Shown here: positions 42,745 through 53,515 of the stretch, piece by piece
Numbering within the stretch: the first letter of the stretch is position 1
How the letters are laid out: each line of letters starts with the position of its first letter
DNA from: Euclidia mi
Lineage: Eukaryota > Arthropoda > Insecta > Lepidoptera > Erebidae
Assembly (NCBI GenBank): GCA_944739405.2
Contig: OX123192.2
Location: 49,032,486-49,096,485, forward strand
Direction of reading: 5' to 3'
Length of the DNA stretch: 64,000 bases
Notes under the pieces: generated by a model
Told to the model about the DNA's origin: nothing
Database searches by the model: none
Seen by the model: the letters and a program-made list of their open reading frames with translations, nothing else
Made by a program: the position numbers and the translations under genes

Positions 42745-44089
42745 TACGACGTAAACAAGGGCTCGATATGCATACTGTAAGAATTATATTTTCATATTAG
42801 ATCATAATTATATTACGAGTACAATCAGTAGTTCATGCGTAATTACGACCAACTTTCCGTTCATTATATGATTATTAGGTAACCCGACATACATTTTTCT
42901 GTTTTAACTATTAGTAATGAATTCAGATTGATGTTGTGATAGAGTATATTAAGTATATGTCGAGCCACGCAAAATGTAGGGTTGCGTATTACCCCTTACC
43001 AAGTGACCTAAGGATAATATAACTCAAGCACAGTAGTCATTTCATCGCTCGCGAGTAGAAGTTTAAGTTACTCTACTCTCCGACTATTACTCGCTAATAA
43101 GTAAAGCCTTCTTACTAGCCGTTATAATTTTCATTGAAAGTTTACTATGTACTGTGTATATAAAATGCTAAATAGTGACATAAAGTCACTATTCAGCATA
43201 GTTTATATATACCTAAATACTATAGTTTAGAAATAGAGGGGGTATATTTTGCAATTGGTGTTTATGCTAAATATTTTACACACGGATCCCAAAATAAAAA
43301 GATAGACTGACGAACATAAGAAAATGTTAGGGTTCCTTATAGTTTACTAAGAAACCCTTATGGCGTATGTTATACTTGAGCATTCACCTGTTAAGAGCAT
43401 TCGTACGAAGGTTACAAAGCAGGAAAACAAACGAGTAAGATGTAGTGAGCATTCTTAGGAACTTTCTGGCGAACTTAAGAATATAAATAACACATAGAAA
43501 CCAAACCACAATGGCGGTCAAACCCTAATATATTTATATATATATATAAATACTTATGATTTTTATTTTATGTATAAAATAATAAGTATTGATACAATTA
43601 TCATAATTATAATAAATCCTTAGATTTGGTTTACTCAGAACGAATACCGGGAGAAATCGATCGAATAATGTATAAAATAAATCCTCTGAGGGTCTTCTGT
43701 AACTATGGTCACTATGCGGCAGCACTGAGGCATCAGGCCCAGAATTCTGTCAAAAGTGTCAAAGCCAAATTTTCATACGTCTGTGTTTTTTCATATCTAG
43801 GACCAAGAATCAAATGGACTCGACATTTGCGTACACCCGTAAAGGACGGATATAGAGTTCATCCCGAGTTGGTGTGTCTACGAAGTACATATTAACTTTT
43901 AAGTAACATTGTATCAAACCTGAATTGAGTTGAATTGTATTCCATCCATAAGGTGTGCGATAAGTATTTTTTATACTTAATATTATTATGTATAACAAAA
44001 ATGTCGAATAGGAGGGACTGGCTTCACTCGCCAAATAAACACGAGGCTCAGAGTTATATATCCTTTATTATATTATTTCACAGTCAAAT
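42745..44089. other. Intergenic DNA without recognised genes
   Basis: An imperfect hairpin at 43,165-43,197 (TGCTAAATAGTGAC / GTCACTATTCAGCA) and an (AT)n run at 43,530-43,550. It lies upstream of the receptor-like gene and downstream of the THAP gene. Confidence 0.45.
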
Positions 44090-44812
44090 TTACTGTCTTT
44101 TGAACAAAATTAATTTTGTGTACAAATTTCTTATTTTCTCTTCTTTATCACACAAAGATTTTGTGGCATAACGAATACGCACATTCAAATACTTTTTACA
44201 AACAGCTTTATTCAAAAGCGAATAATGGTTAAAATGGTTGGTTTTCCTAAAACACTTTTGTTCAAAGTGTTTAGAGCATACTCTTGCATATTTATTGGGA
44301 TCCCAGTTTTCTCGTCCTGTTGCACGTATCCACAATTGTCGGATAGTGCAGTCCTTTGGGAATCTATAAACAAATAATTTCATTACTACAAAGAATCAGA
44401 AAACAAATTAAAATAAATAATTAATCTTAGGTTCAGATGAAACTTAATAGCAGCAAATTATCCAAAATTTGGGTAATTTCCCAAACGCTTCTGTGGTATC
44501 CCTAAAAAATATTTAACGCTGTAAAATTAAAAAGTATCGATGACGTTTGGTTAGCTCAACATTCAACGACCTATTGAATTCGATTGTGTAATACTAACAT
44601 CGCGGTGATAATAAAATAGCCTTCTTTTTGGTTTATTGATGTAATTTTGACATGTTTCCTTATGTAATAATACGCTATTTGTATCATTCTATCAATATTT
44701 GCATGTATAAATAGATATTATAACTAAAATATCGTACTTACGAATGAAAGGTTATGTTCTCACATTTCCACTCACTACGGCTTTTACAGCCTAAAATGTA
44801 ACAAATTACCAT
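44090..44812 (-). CDS. THAP-domain protein gene, two exons (44,742-44,812 and 44,090-44,363)
   Basis: Exon 1 starts ATG at 44,812 and encodes MVICYILGCKSRSEWKCEN to the donor ATTC/GTAAGT (44,742/44,741). A 378-bp intron ends TTGTTTATAG. Exon 2 completes the split codon and continues FPKDCTIRQLWIRATGRENW, then YARVCSKHFEQKCF, to a TAA at 44,090. The joined protein has 114 residues. It shows the THAP signature C-x4-C, 43 residues, C-x2-H, with the conserved Pro (FP), Trp (LW) and Phe (HF); the AVPTIF box is degenerate (KAVCKKYLNV). THAP domains are sequence-specific zinc-binding DNA-binding modules, shared with P-element transposase. Here nothing follows the domain except a short charged tail, so this is a stand-alone DNA-binding protein or a cut-down gene. 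Frame, splice sites and zinc ligands are all intact. Confidence 0.8.
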
Positions 44813-45992
44813 AATAAATCTGATCCAATGATATTTTCACTAATCATTCACAAATAATAACAATAATAACACAATATTTCGCGGATATTATCGAGAGCTC
44901 AACAGCTCAACAGTCTAAAAAAACGAAAACTCTGACAAAGACAAAAAATGCTATCTTTGTCTCTTTTACTCTTATGTATTTCTGTATGTCATTATCTCGG
45001 TCTGTCACGGTATTATTATTTGCTTGTCAAATCCATAGAGATACATCATCCTAGTTTCATATCATGTGTGTGTGTAGGAGTATGTACATATCTGACAGCT
45101 ATTCGGAGCTGACGCATATGAAGCGCCGTCTGGTGGTAGAAGAAATATCAAACACCCTCATTTCAATAGAATGTTGATGAAATCTCATTTGTATCATTAG
45201 TCAATTAATGTAAAAGTCGAAATAAAATTCGAAACCTCATTTGTTAATGTATCTCCCACTCTTAAACTAGCAATATTTCGTAAGTCAAAGTGAAGTAAAT
45301 AGATTGGGTAAAGTCAGCTTGTATGTTATTTTCCAAACAGAAAATTTTACTTATAATACCGCAACGCATTATTCAAACCTATGAAAAACAAACCAACCCG
45401 CCACACAGAAAACAATGCATACAGAAAACAAATGAATGGGGAGATAAGAATTATCGCAAAACATACCCCGTTTGAGTAGATTTTCAATCGATTATTCTTT
45501 ATGATAACCTTTGTTTTTGTTACAACACGTGTAGATCTGGGCATTACGAAGTCAATTTTTAACTTTCTATGTCGAGTGTATAATATCTAACACCACCTCT
45601 GTTGAGACAATAAAGTATGTTGTTAGACGTTAAGTAAAAAAGTTAACAATTGGTTTGAATGTAAGTGTGGTACAATTTACGCGTTGTTTATAAGTTCATT
45701 GTTCTAATGCGCTCTCTATCGTTCTCAATTTGAAGTATACTTCAAATTCTCGCCGAATCTAGATCAGTTACCATGTTTGTTGGCCCAGAGTCCCTAATTT
45801 GTAAATAATATACAAATGTATCCCAGTGTGGGGATCAGAACCGCAACAGGCATTGTGTCATTAAACACCGCAAAACACTACGCTAATTAATACACTTTCT
45901 GTGCAGTTATATTAATATTATGCAATCATTACGTTTAAACATATTTATCTTTTATCATTCATCATATTATGTTTAAGTTATTCAAACACTTT
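44813..45992. other. No gene recognised; upstream of the THAP gene
   Basis: AT-rich DNA. A phrase at about 45,810-45,850 (CCAGTGTGGGGATCAGAACC) looks like the complement of a decayed SINE B-box region. The promoter of the THAP gene should lie in 44,813-45,100, but no clear core element is visible. Confidence 0.4.
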
Positions 45993-46195
45993 TTAATCTA
46001 AGAGCTGAGCTCTTTTCCTCTTCAATGAAGTCATATCTTCAGCCAGCAGTTTGACCTCTTGATACGACCTTACTTTTACTTTTTCCTTCACTTGTTCTAT
46101 ATGAATCTTTCTGGGTCTATCCCATCCTCTCCTTCCTTTTTTTCCTTCCAATTTTCCTCTTCTAATTTCTATAGTTTCCAAAAAGTGTATTTCCT
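45993..46195 (-). mobile_element. RTE LINE C-terminal fragment (second subfamily)
   Basis: Encodes IRRGKLEGKKGRRGWDRPRK and VKVRSYQEVKLLAEDMTSLK, the end of a BovB-like RTE reverse transcriptase. A better copy of the same end is at 47,632-48,010. Confidence 0.65.
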
Positions 46196-46544
46196 CTTTT
46201 ACTATACTTAATCAGTACATCATTATTTGTTTTTGTTTCATCTTTTATTATTAAATAACAAGTAACAGCATTCATAGTTTCATTAACTTTACCAACAATT
46301 TAATTTCAAATTTTAATTGCAGTAAAACTGATAGCAACTGGCCCTGCTGCTAAGTAAAATGAGGCAGATTTACAATTAACGTTTGATATGTGGCCACTAA
46401 ATCAGCAAAGAAAGGCTGTAGAGTAAATTCATACCACAAACAGTAAGATGAGAAACTTTCACTTTACTCGACACTTACAGAGTGCTAAATCCTTGCCTGC
46501 TGTGTTTATCGTACTGAATTTATTGTTTTCATAGTGAGGTGAGT

Positions 46545-46732
46545 ATAAACATCGTGAGGAAACCTGCATGTCTGAGAGTTCACCATAATGTTCTCGAAAG
46601 ACATGTGAAGTCTGCCAACCCGCACTTGGCCAACGTGGTGGACTATGGCCTTACCCTTCTTATAGAGAGAAGAGACCCATGCCCAGCAGTGAGACAGTAT
46701 ATATACAGGGTCGGTGATGATGATGAGGTAAG
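46545..46732 (+). mobile_element. SINE family A, 5'-truncated
   Basis: AACATCGTGAGGAAACCTGC, ATGTCTGAGAGTTCACCATA and CATGCCCAGCAGTGAGACAG, ending GGTGATGATGATGAGG. The tRNA-like head is missing. Confidence 0.75.
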
Positions 46733-46754
46733 TATAACTATGATAAAGATAAAC

Positions 46755-46978
46755 GTTAGGTGGGTTGGGTTCTGGTCAAATGCGGATCGGCAGACTTCAC
46801 AAGTTTCTCAAGATATTATACAGAACTCTCAGACAAACAAAACATCGTCAAAAAGTTTTCCTTCACCGTTTAATACGCACATAGCTACAAATGAACTGCG
46901 GAGCGTGCTATTGGTTTGATTCCGAGACTTTCTCTGTATCAGTTTGTTATGCTCTCCACTAGGCGGTCGCTATTTTTA
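46755..46978 (-). mobile_element. SINE family A, decayed, opposite orientation
   Basis: Complement of the family A body (GCAGACTTCACAAGTTTCTC, AACTCTCAGACA) and head (CTCCACTAGGCGGTCGCTAT) on the plus strand. The tail faces the tail of the copy at 46,545-46,732. Confidence 0.65.
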
Positions 46979-47631
46979 GCATTTAAATAGCAATAAAAAA
47001 TAAATGTGTTTGTCAAATATTTGAGGAAGACACAATTAAGCTACTTCATCTGGTAAACAGTTTTGTTTATATGCGGTAAACTAGTTTAACTTTTTTTTTT
47101 ACTGATCTGTTTCCATGGTCTGATCTGGTCTGATTCCATGATCATGATTTCATGATCATGATTGCATGACTATGATTATTTGTTAAAAATATGTATTTAT
47201 GTTACAAGTATAATCTTCATCTTTTATCGGGGTTTTATAGGTTATCATATTACAGCCTATTAAGATTGGATGACTGAGTGTGAGTTGTCCCAGAATATAC
47301 TAATATCTGTATTATGTCAGCATTGGAGATGGTGTTATATAGGTACCCATAGAATACAACTACTAAACATTTCAAATTACACGACACAACACACGACAAC
47401 GCAGCATATTTAATATTTGAGAATCCCGGTCAACATTTACTATATTAGCTTAAGTGTGAGAATTGGTGAAACGTAAGCATTCTTGTGAATCTTTTCTTTA
47501 GTAATTTATTTATGAACAGTAGCTTTGCTGCTCTTTTTTAAGCAAATGGAATTCATGAGGTCAGCAAGGATTTGACGCAATTTTTTTTTTATAAATAATT
47601 GACTTTGATATGTGCATAATATGTACTAGAA
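46979..47631. other. No gene seen
   Basis: AT-rich DNA with a short repeated phrase CATGATCATGATT at about 47,137-47,165. Confidence 0.4.
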
Positions 47632-48010
47632 CTAAATATAGTTCTCTCTCTTCAATTTAAGAGCTTTACTCTTGTCGGTAGAGTTTACGCATATATTTCT
47701 ATCTTCGGCCAGTACCTTGACCTCCTTATACGACATGACCTTTGCCTTTCCTTGATTTCGATCCGTGTATTCGGTCCTGGGTCGACCTCTTCCTATCTTT
47801 CCTTCTATTTTACCTTCCAGTATGTTTTTAATAAAGTCATCATGTCGTAAAAGGTGACTAAATATCTTTCCTCTTCTTTTTTCTATTGTTGCTAAAATGC
47901 TTCGTTTTTCTTGAAGTAGCCCCAATACTTCCGCGTTGGTCTTCTTTTTAGTGCAGCTGATTCTTCCCAGCCGCCTCCAACACCACATTTCTAGTACATA
48001 TTTTTTTGGC
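47632..48010 (-). mobile_element. RTE LINE C-terminal fragment (second subfamily)
   Basis: MWCWRRLGRISCTKKKTNAE, then KIFSHLLRHDDFIKNILEGK, GRGRPRTEYTD and SYKEVKVLAEDR are the C-terminal block of BovB-like RTE proteins. The 5' part is absent. Confidence 0.7.
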
Positions 48011-48629
48011 CACAAGCCAAGTATAAAAATTAATACATTTTTATACTTCTGTTGATGCCGACGAGCGACGACGACGAGCGTAACTTTATGAGACGTAAGT
48101 CCTGTGAATATTTTGAGAACCTGAATGTTCATTCAACTAAAATTCGGCTAGGCTCCCAGGTGTACCAACAGAACATCAGTTCCTATACAACGTTTATACT
48201 GACGTTTGCTTTGATGGCCTTCCACAGTCTGAGCGCAAATACGCATCAGCCTACAACTTTCCATAAAACTACTTTGCGTTCCCGAGTGGTAAAAAGGATT
48301 TAAAGGTATGGATTCGATTCACGGGTTTAATATAACGCTTGTTTAGACTTACCTGGCGCTTCCAATATCGCTCTACATTTCAGTTGAAAACAATTTGAAA
48401 GTTGCTACTAAAATTCGGAGGAAAACGTGTTAAGAGAATATAATTTTATTATATTCTCGTATCACGGTAATATCAATCTTTGGTATTATCAAAATTTAAT
48501 TGTTTGGCACCACACATTAAAATTTGTGACAAGAATTCTCTTCGCCTTCTTGGGTCTCCTATATTTTGTAGGAGCCTACAAATCTTTCGTAGATGAAAAG
48601 ATTCAAAATTTTAGTGAAATTTCAGGTCG

Positions 48630-49065
48630 CCTGCTAAAAATTAATATTCATTCGCCTTTTACAATCATTCGATATTGCCTTTTCGTTCCCAAATTTACGC
48701 AAGTCTTGAGATCTTCACCGCTTAGGAAAAATATGAAATGTTTAGAAAAAATGGACCAAATTATTAAAAATACACTTAAAGAAATATCAATTGTGGATTT
48801 GAACGTCCGAGCCTGGCTGCAAGCGTCTCTTCCTGTACGTCTGGGTGGGCTCGGCGTTCGCAAAATTTCGGATGTTAGATCTTGTTAACAAAAGGCACCA
48901 GTCATTCAGGATCGTTCCACAGACCCCAAAAGGCGATGTACTGTCCCTTGAAAGAGCGACAACTGTCGACGCGAATGAAAATAGGGGAGATACGATCTGG
49001 GATATGCTAATTTCATACAACCGGTCAAGGACTCTTGGTAAAAGTAGGTTAGCTGTCTGATGGAT
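48630..49065 (+). mobile_element. Decayed retroelement fragment (LINE C-terminal-like)
   Basis: VLRSSPLRKNM leads to LNVRAWLQASLPVRLGGLGV RKI, a block (QASLP-R-GGLG-R) found after the polymerase domain in several LINE-type proteins. A frame change then opens onto a second stretch to 49,060. No catalytic part is present. The specific family is not recognised. Confidence 0.5.
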
Positions 49066-49240
49066 AGCAGGGGTCGGATAAACCTTTTTAGTTCAATGGG
49101 TGACAAGGAGGATGGATGGGCTAGTTATCAATGACAATTAATGCTTATTTGAATTAAAACTTTCGTGGTCATCACTTATTTTAAATTGTCCTTCAAGATA
49201 TATACCACGTAGGGTAAAGTGGGGCAGATTCATACAAGGG

Positions 49241-49253
49241 GCACCTTCATACA

Positions 49254-49257
<4 letters not shown>
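49241..49257 (+). repeat. Target-site duplication, left copy
   Basis: GCACCTTCATACACCCT, identical to 51,267-51,283, on the 3' side of the R1-clade LINE. Length is 16-17 bp, since the last T could belong to the poly(T). Confidence 0.9.
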
Positions 49258-49299
<42 letters not shown>

Positions 49300-51266
49300 A
49301 CTCATGGTGGAAACCAGACAATTTACGGGCTGACCCCCCCAGGCTGGGCCCCTAAAGGGGCTCAGTCTAGGGAGAGTGTGGTGACTCCCCGACGAGAAGC
49401 GCCGGGACTACCCACTAAAACCACCATGGTGTTCCTCTATCCGATCCCATTGAATGGCGGGGTCACGGGACCTACGTTAGTATTACTGCCGCGACCCCGC
49501 CTGAGCTGGCCCGCCGAAGCGGGCCCCGTCCCTCGCATGCATCCATCTGCATCCATCATAATTGTCCTCATACATCCTCTTTCATACTACGAGCGGAAAA
49601 GAACGACGTAGTCTACTAACGCTACGAGAGGCGCACGCGGAACACGTGCGCCGCCTCTCGGGCCTAGCGAACGGCGGGCGGTTCAAAACAGGCCCGCCGC
49701 CCGCTGGCGTGTACTCACGGTGGCCGGAGATCGTTGAGCGCCCTCCGGCGACGACGCCCGGTTCTGCGGGTGGAGACAGGTCGCATGGGCTCCCTATCCC
49801 GCTCCGCCGCCTCCTTGATCGACATCACCGTCTCACAGAAGGAGGCGGCGGCGTCCCAACACATCTCGCTCCGAACCATGGAACGAATCAAGGTCCGAAG
49901 CGAGAGTTCGACCACTCCTATCGCCGCGACTAGGTTCCGGCGCTGCGATGCCCAAGCAGGGCATTCCGCCAAAGTGTGCAGCGCCGTGTCCTCTACTGGG
50001 TCACGGCGATCTCCGCAGTGGTGACATCCGGGCGTCTCCTCCCGGCCAATGCGGTGCAGGAACCGGCCGAAACAACCATGGCCGGTTATCACCTGTGTCA
50101 ACCGGAAGGTGAGGGCGCCGTGTCGTCTCTCCAGCCACTCGTCGAGTACGGGCCTCACTGCCTCGATGCAGCGAAGCCCCGCGCTGGGGTGCGTGAGTCG
50201 CTGTCGCCATTCCGCCACTAGGACCTGTCGGAGTTCCGTCTTCCGCGCCTCAATCTCGCGAGGCGCGGGTTCTCCGCCTAGTGACCGGGCTTCGCGGCGC
50301 CACTTATAAAGCGACGCCAACAGCCCGGCCTGCAGGTCCCAGGGCGGACATCCGGCGAGGAGGGTTGCGGCTCCAAAGGAGACCGTGCGGTAGCCACAAA
50401 TTATCCTGACGGCCATGGCGCGCTGCGGTGCGCGAAGCGCCCGAACGTTGCGGGTCGTCAGGTTCTCGGCCCAGATGGGACACCCGTATAGGGCCATCGA
50501 CCGCACGACTCCCTCATATAGCCTCCGGCAAGAGGCGTTCGGCCCCCCTAGGTTTGGCAGCAGCCTTGACAGAGCGGCCGCCGCCCCCAGGAGTCTAGGT
50601 GCCAAACGCTCAAAATGCCGGTGAAAGTCCCATCGGCTGTCGAGAACGAGTCCAAGGTACTTCAAGCTCGTCCCGATGCCGATGCGGACCCCTCCTACCA
50701 TTATGTTGGCCCCTGCAGGTGGCCTGTTCCGAGGCCCATGAAACGAAATGGCCTCGGATTTCGACAGGGCCACCTCAAGGCCCAACTGCCGGATGCGACT
50801 CACTACGTGTGCAACCCCAGCTGTCGCCAGTATGGCCGCCGCCCGGTGCGTCTTACCCTTGGCCGTGACCAACGTATCGTCGGCATAGCAGACTATGCCG
50901 ACGCCGTGGAGGAGCGCACCCCGCAGCACATAGTCGTAGCCGATGTTCCACAGGAGTGGACCAAGAACCGACCCCTGTGGAACACCGCACGACATCTCTC
51001 GCCGACTCCAACCGTCGTGAACCGGGTATACCACATACCTCTCATGTAGGTATGCCCCGACTATTTGGCGGAGGTACGTCGGCACTCGATGGTAGACGAG
51101 TGCCGACTTGATGACGCTCCAGGGCAAGGTGTTAAACGCGTTGGCGATGTCAAGCGACACCGCCAGAACCACCTCGCCCCGGGATACTGCGTCCTCAGCC
51201 AGGCTCCTCACTGTTTGTATGGCATCAATCGTGGAGCGCCCTCGTCGGAAACCGAATTGGTTGTCC
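49258..51266 (-). mobile_element. R1-clade LINE, 5'-truncated, with target-site duplication
   Basis: A poly(T) run (49,258-49,298) is the poly(A) tail of a minus-strand insertion. A 3' UTR (49,299-49,714) precedes, on the minus strand, a 521-codon open frame (51,280-49,715) whose first four codons come from the target duplication. It shows FGFRRGRSTIDAI, motif A (AVSLDIANAFNTLPW), motif B (GVPQGSVLGPLLWNIGYDYV), motif C (VCYADDTLV) and a C-terminal zinc knuckle (CHHCGDRRDP, then H-x4-C at HTLAEC). These are as in R1-group elements of Lepidoptera. No stop or shift is seen, which points to recent insertion. Everything 5' of the RT palm (gag-like ORF, endonuclease, fingers) is missing, so it cannot move itself. 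GC content is far above the neighbours. Confidence 0.9.
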
Positions 51267-51283
51267 GCACCTTCATACACCCT
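51267..51283 (+). repeat. Target-site duplication, right copy
   Basis: GCACCTTCATACACCCT, matching 49,241-49,257. Confidence 0.9.
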
Positions 51284-51291
51284 AGTGTCTA

Positions 51292-51333
51292 GCGCCTAAC
51301 ATCAGTTGTACCTATACAACTGATGTTAGGCGC
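51292..51333. repeat. Perfect 19-bp hairpin, four-base loop
   Basis: GCGCCTAACATCAGTTGTA, CCTA, then its exact reverse complement. An A-run follows at about 51,339-51,357. Confidence 0.95.
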
Positions 51334-52283
51334 ATATTAAAAAAAAAAAAAAAAAAATTCGGCCAGGTGTAAGTAATTTTACACCCGCACTTTGAACGTC
51401 TTTATTGAATAAAAGCTGCTCTCTAGATTATTTAGTAATATTTTATTTCAACGATAATAGGATCAAATTAGTGAAATGAGTCGCAAATTATTTTATATAT
51501 AGTTGCCTTTTTTCGAACAATATTTTCATTTCATTTTCTTGTCATTGGGTAGATTCATACAGTAGTATACGGGGCACATTCATACTGTATGAGTAATGGC
51601 GGCAAATTTGTAGAGTATGGAGTTAATGCACAAACATTAATAAATAAAAAGTAAATAAGGAAGAAGATGTTGATGATGATGAAAAACGAAGATACTAATG
51701 GCTAGACTTAAATAGTAATGGGACTGATCAGAAAGACTCATTAGCTTAGTTCCCTTGGTCTCTCTACATCCCTATATTTTGATTCAGAGAAATTAACTTA
51801 ATCTAAATAAAAAAAATAAAAAAAATATATATTTAGTTGGACTAAAAGTCGGCTAACGCTGACAGTAAAGACACTCAACATCTTAATTGTAAAAATCGCA
51901 CAAAATCAATACTAAGACAGTAGGGAAATATAATGTAAGATTCATGTATTCTGGCTAGAAAGGGTTGAAAAGTACTTAGGCCTTGTCTACACTTTGAAAG
52001 GAACCGACTTTATTGAATTACTGGCTCGAGAAGCCAGTTTGGCAAAAAGACGTTAAAGAAAATTTTCTTCTTTGTTATTTTTATAAACAAGACTGGCAAT
52101 CTATTGGGAGAATTGACTTGTTGATTGGGAGAACAGCTGCTGCTGTAGATATGTAGCTATGTATTTACGAACTTTACTTAAAGTTTTCTTATCGTTCATT
52201 CTGTTTAGTGGCTTTATTGTTGCCGCTTATAACTGCTCGTACTATTCATGTCGGCCCCACTAAGATATCATTTCAGACGTTTC
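51334..52283. other. No gene; TTCATAC-containing repeats
   Basis: GGGTAGATTCATACAGTAG and GGGGCACATTCATACTGTA (51,547-51,595) echo the sequence flanking the R1-clade insertion (GGGGCAGATTCATACAAGG, 49,221-49,239) and the motifs at 58.6 and 58.8 kb. No coding signal. Confidence 0.5.
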
Positions 52284-52465
52284 TCCCGCACTAGAAGTAA
52301 ATCCTGTATAGCGGAGGCCTTCAGACGTACAAACAAAGGACAAGACGTACACCCAGACTCGAAAATACAATTTATGGATCACACAATGTGTTGACTCGTG
52401 TAGTGGTTAAACTCATAACGCTCGGCGTAGTGTCAAACGGCGAGGTACGCCAACCGTGCAGTTTG
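52284..52465 (-). mobile_element. SINE family D, decayed
   Basis: The plus strand shows GTAAATCCTGTATAGCGGAG, ACAATTTATGGATCACACAA and CGCTCGGCGTAGTGTC, then GTACGCCAACCGTGCAG, collinear with 4,706-4,925. Confidence 0.65.
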
Positions 52466-52566
52466 CTTGGAAGAGATCCCACTTAGCGATATCACTTGCA
52501 CTAAACAGTTAAAAACTTTTGGGCAATAGAGAGTAATAACTGTTTAATATGTCTATGTATCATTGA

Positions 52567-52815
52567 TTGACTGCCTCCGTGGTCCTGTGGATGCGTATGC
52601 TGTTGCTGATCGGAGATCCCGAGTTTGATTCGCGGGTCGGGCAAAAGTGTTACTGAGTTCTTAATTCTCAGTAGCAAGCACGGAGTCTGGTGATGTGCCC
52701 GGTAACGGCAACAGGCTCGCACCCTATTACGTGGGCTCTTAAAATTCATGGCAAAATGTGGGTGTAATATTACACCTCTGCCTACCCCTTCGGGGATACA
52801 GGCGTGAGTTTATGA
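52567..52815 (+). mobile_element. SINE family C-like, divergent
   Basis: Head GACTGCCTCCGTGGTCCTGT, B-box-like GAGTTTGATTCGCGGG, body GGCAACAGGCTCGCACCC, and tail TACCCCTTCGGGGATACAGG. Same 3' half as 16,047-16,303 but a different tRNA-like head. Confidence 0.7.
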
Positions 52816-52974
52816 AAAAAAAATTGCTGTTCTACGATTCGTTTTCTTTGTGTAAGTTTTCTCTTCAGCCAACGTAGTTTGCCCTAGAAGAGCAACAAAA
52901 TTCGTCTAAAGTTATTTAAACAGAATAATTTTCATACTCAAACACCCAACAATATATTAATTATTAGAAACTAT

Positions 52975-53292
52975 TCAACTATGAACTACCTCTTCAATAT
53001 AATTGAGTTCTCGAATATTATACAGCTTATTTTGCAAATGAGGTCCTTTGTTTCTCTCGGTTTTATAACTGGCATCATCAACTATATCTAACAAAGGGCT
53101 ATTTAAAATAACACCCAATAAGGCTTTCTCCTCACAGAATATTCGAATTTGATACTTGTAATTAGTATCTTCAAATAATTTCAGTATCTTAACGAGAATT
53201 TGATAAGTTGAATTTTCTACATCTTGATTATAAAAAGTTTTAAAGTTCAACTGTAAAACTCCTGGTAGAAAAGATTTATAAAAGAAGGCCAC
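52975..53292 (-). CDS. Unrecognised reading frame, 105 codons
   Basis: The encoded protein has a hydrophobic-aromatic start (MAFFYKSFLPGVLQLNFKTF) and a mixed charged remainder (KILKLFEDTNYKYQIRIF, LLGVILNSPLLDIVDDAS). It shows no repeat-element motif, no zinc ligands and no clear membrane helix. No splice sites were established. It is longer than chance frames in this AT-rich DNA usually are, so it may be a conserved exon, but I do not recognise it. Confidence 0.25.
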   Translation of the reverse strand: MAFFYKSFLPGVLQLNFKTFYNQDVENSTYQILVKILKLFEDTNYKYQIRIFCEEKALLGVILNSPLLDIVDDASYKTERNKGPHLQNKLYNIRELNYIEEVVHS

Positions 53293-53389
53293 GTACTAGA
53301 AAGAAGTTTAGTATAACAGGGGTTACTGAACCGAACTTTAAATCAAGGGAATGAATGTATATATACGATGTAAAGATTTTCCAACCGAA

Positions 53390-53515
53390 ACAAAGAATAC
53401 CTAGACTCGAAACAACAATTATTGTATCACACAAAGGTTGTTCCATATAGCGATCGTAGGCACAACACTCGGTGCAAGAATAAAGTACCTGCCCATGCAG
53501 TCAGTTCAAGTAACA
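53390..53515 (-). mobile_element. SINE family D fragment, decayed
   Basis: CTAGACTCGAAACAACAATT, TGTATCACACAAAGGTTGTT and GCACAACACTCGGTGCAAGA follow the order of family D on the plus strand. Confidence 0.5.

Noticed and set aside
49562..51299. Several plus-strand frames across the GC-rich region
   Set aside because: They are antisense shadows of the R1-clade RT frame; GC-rich coding DNA leaves long open frames on the other strand.
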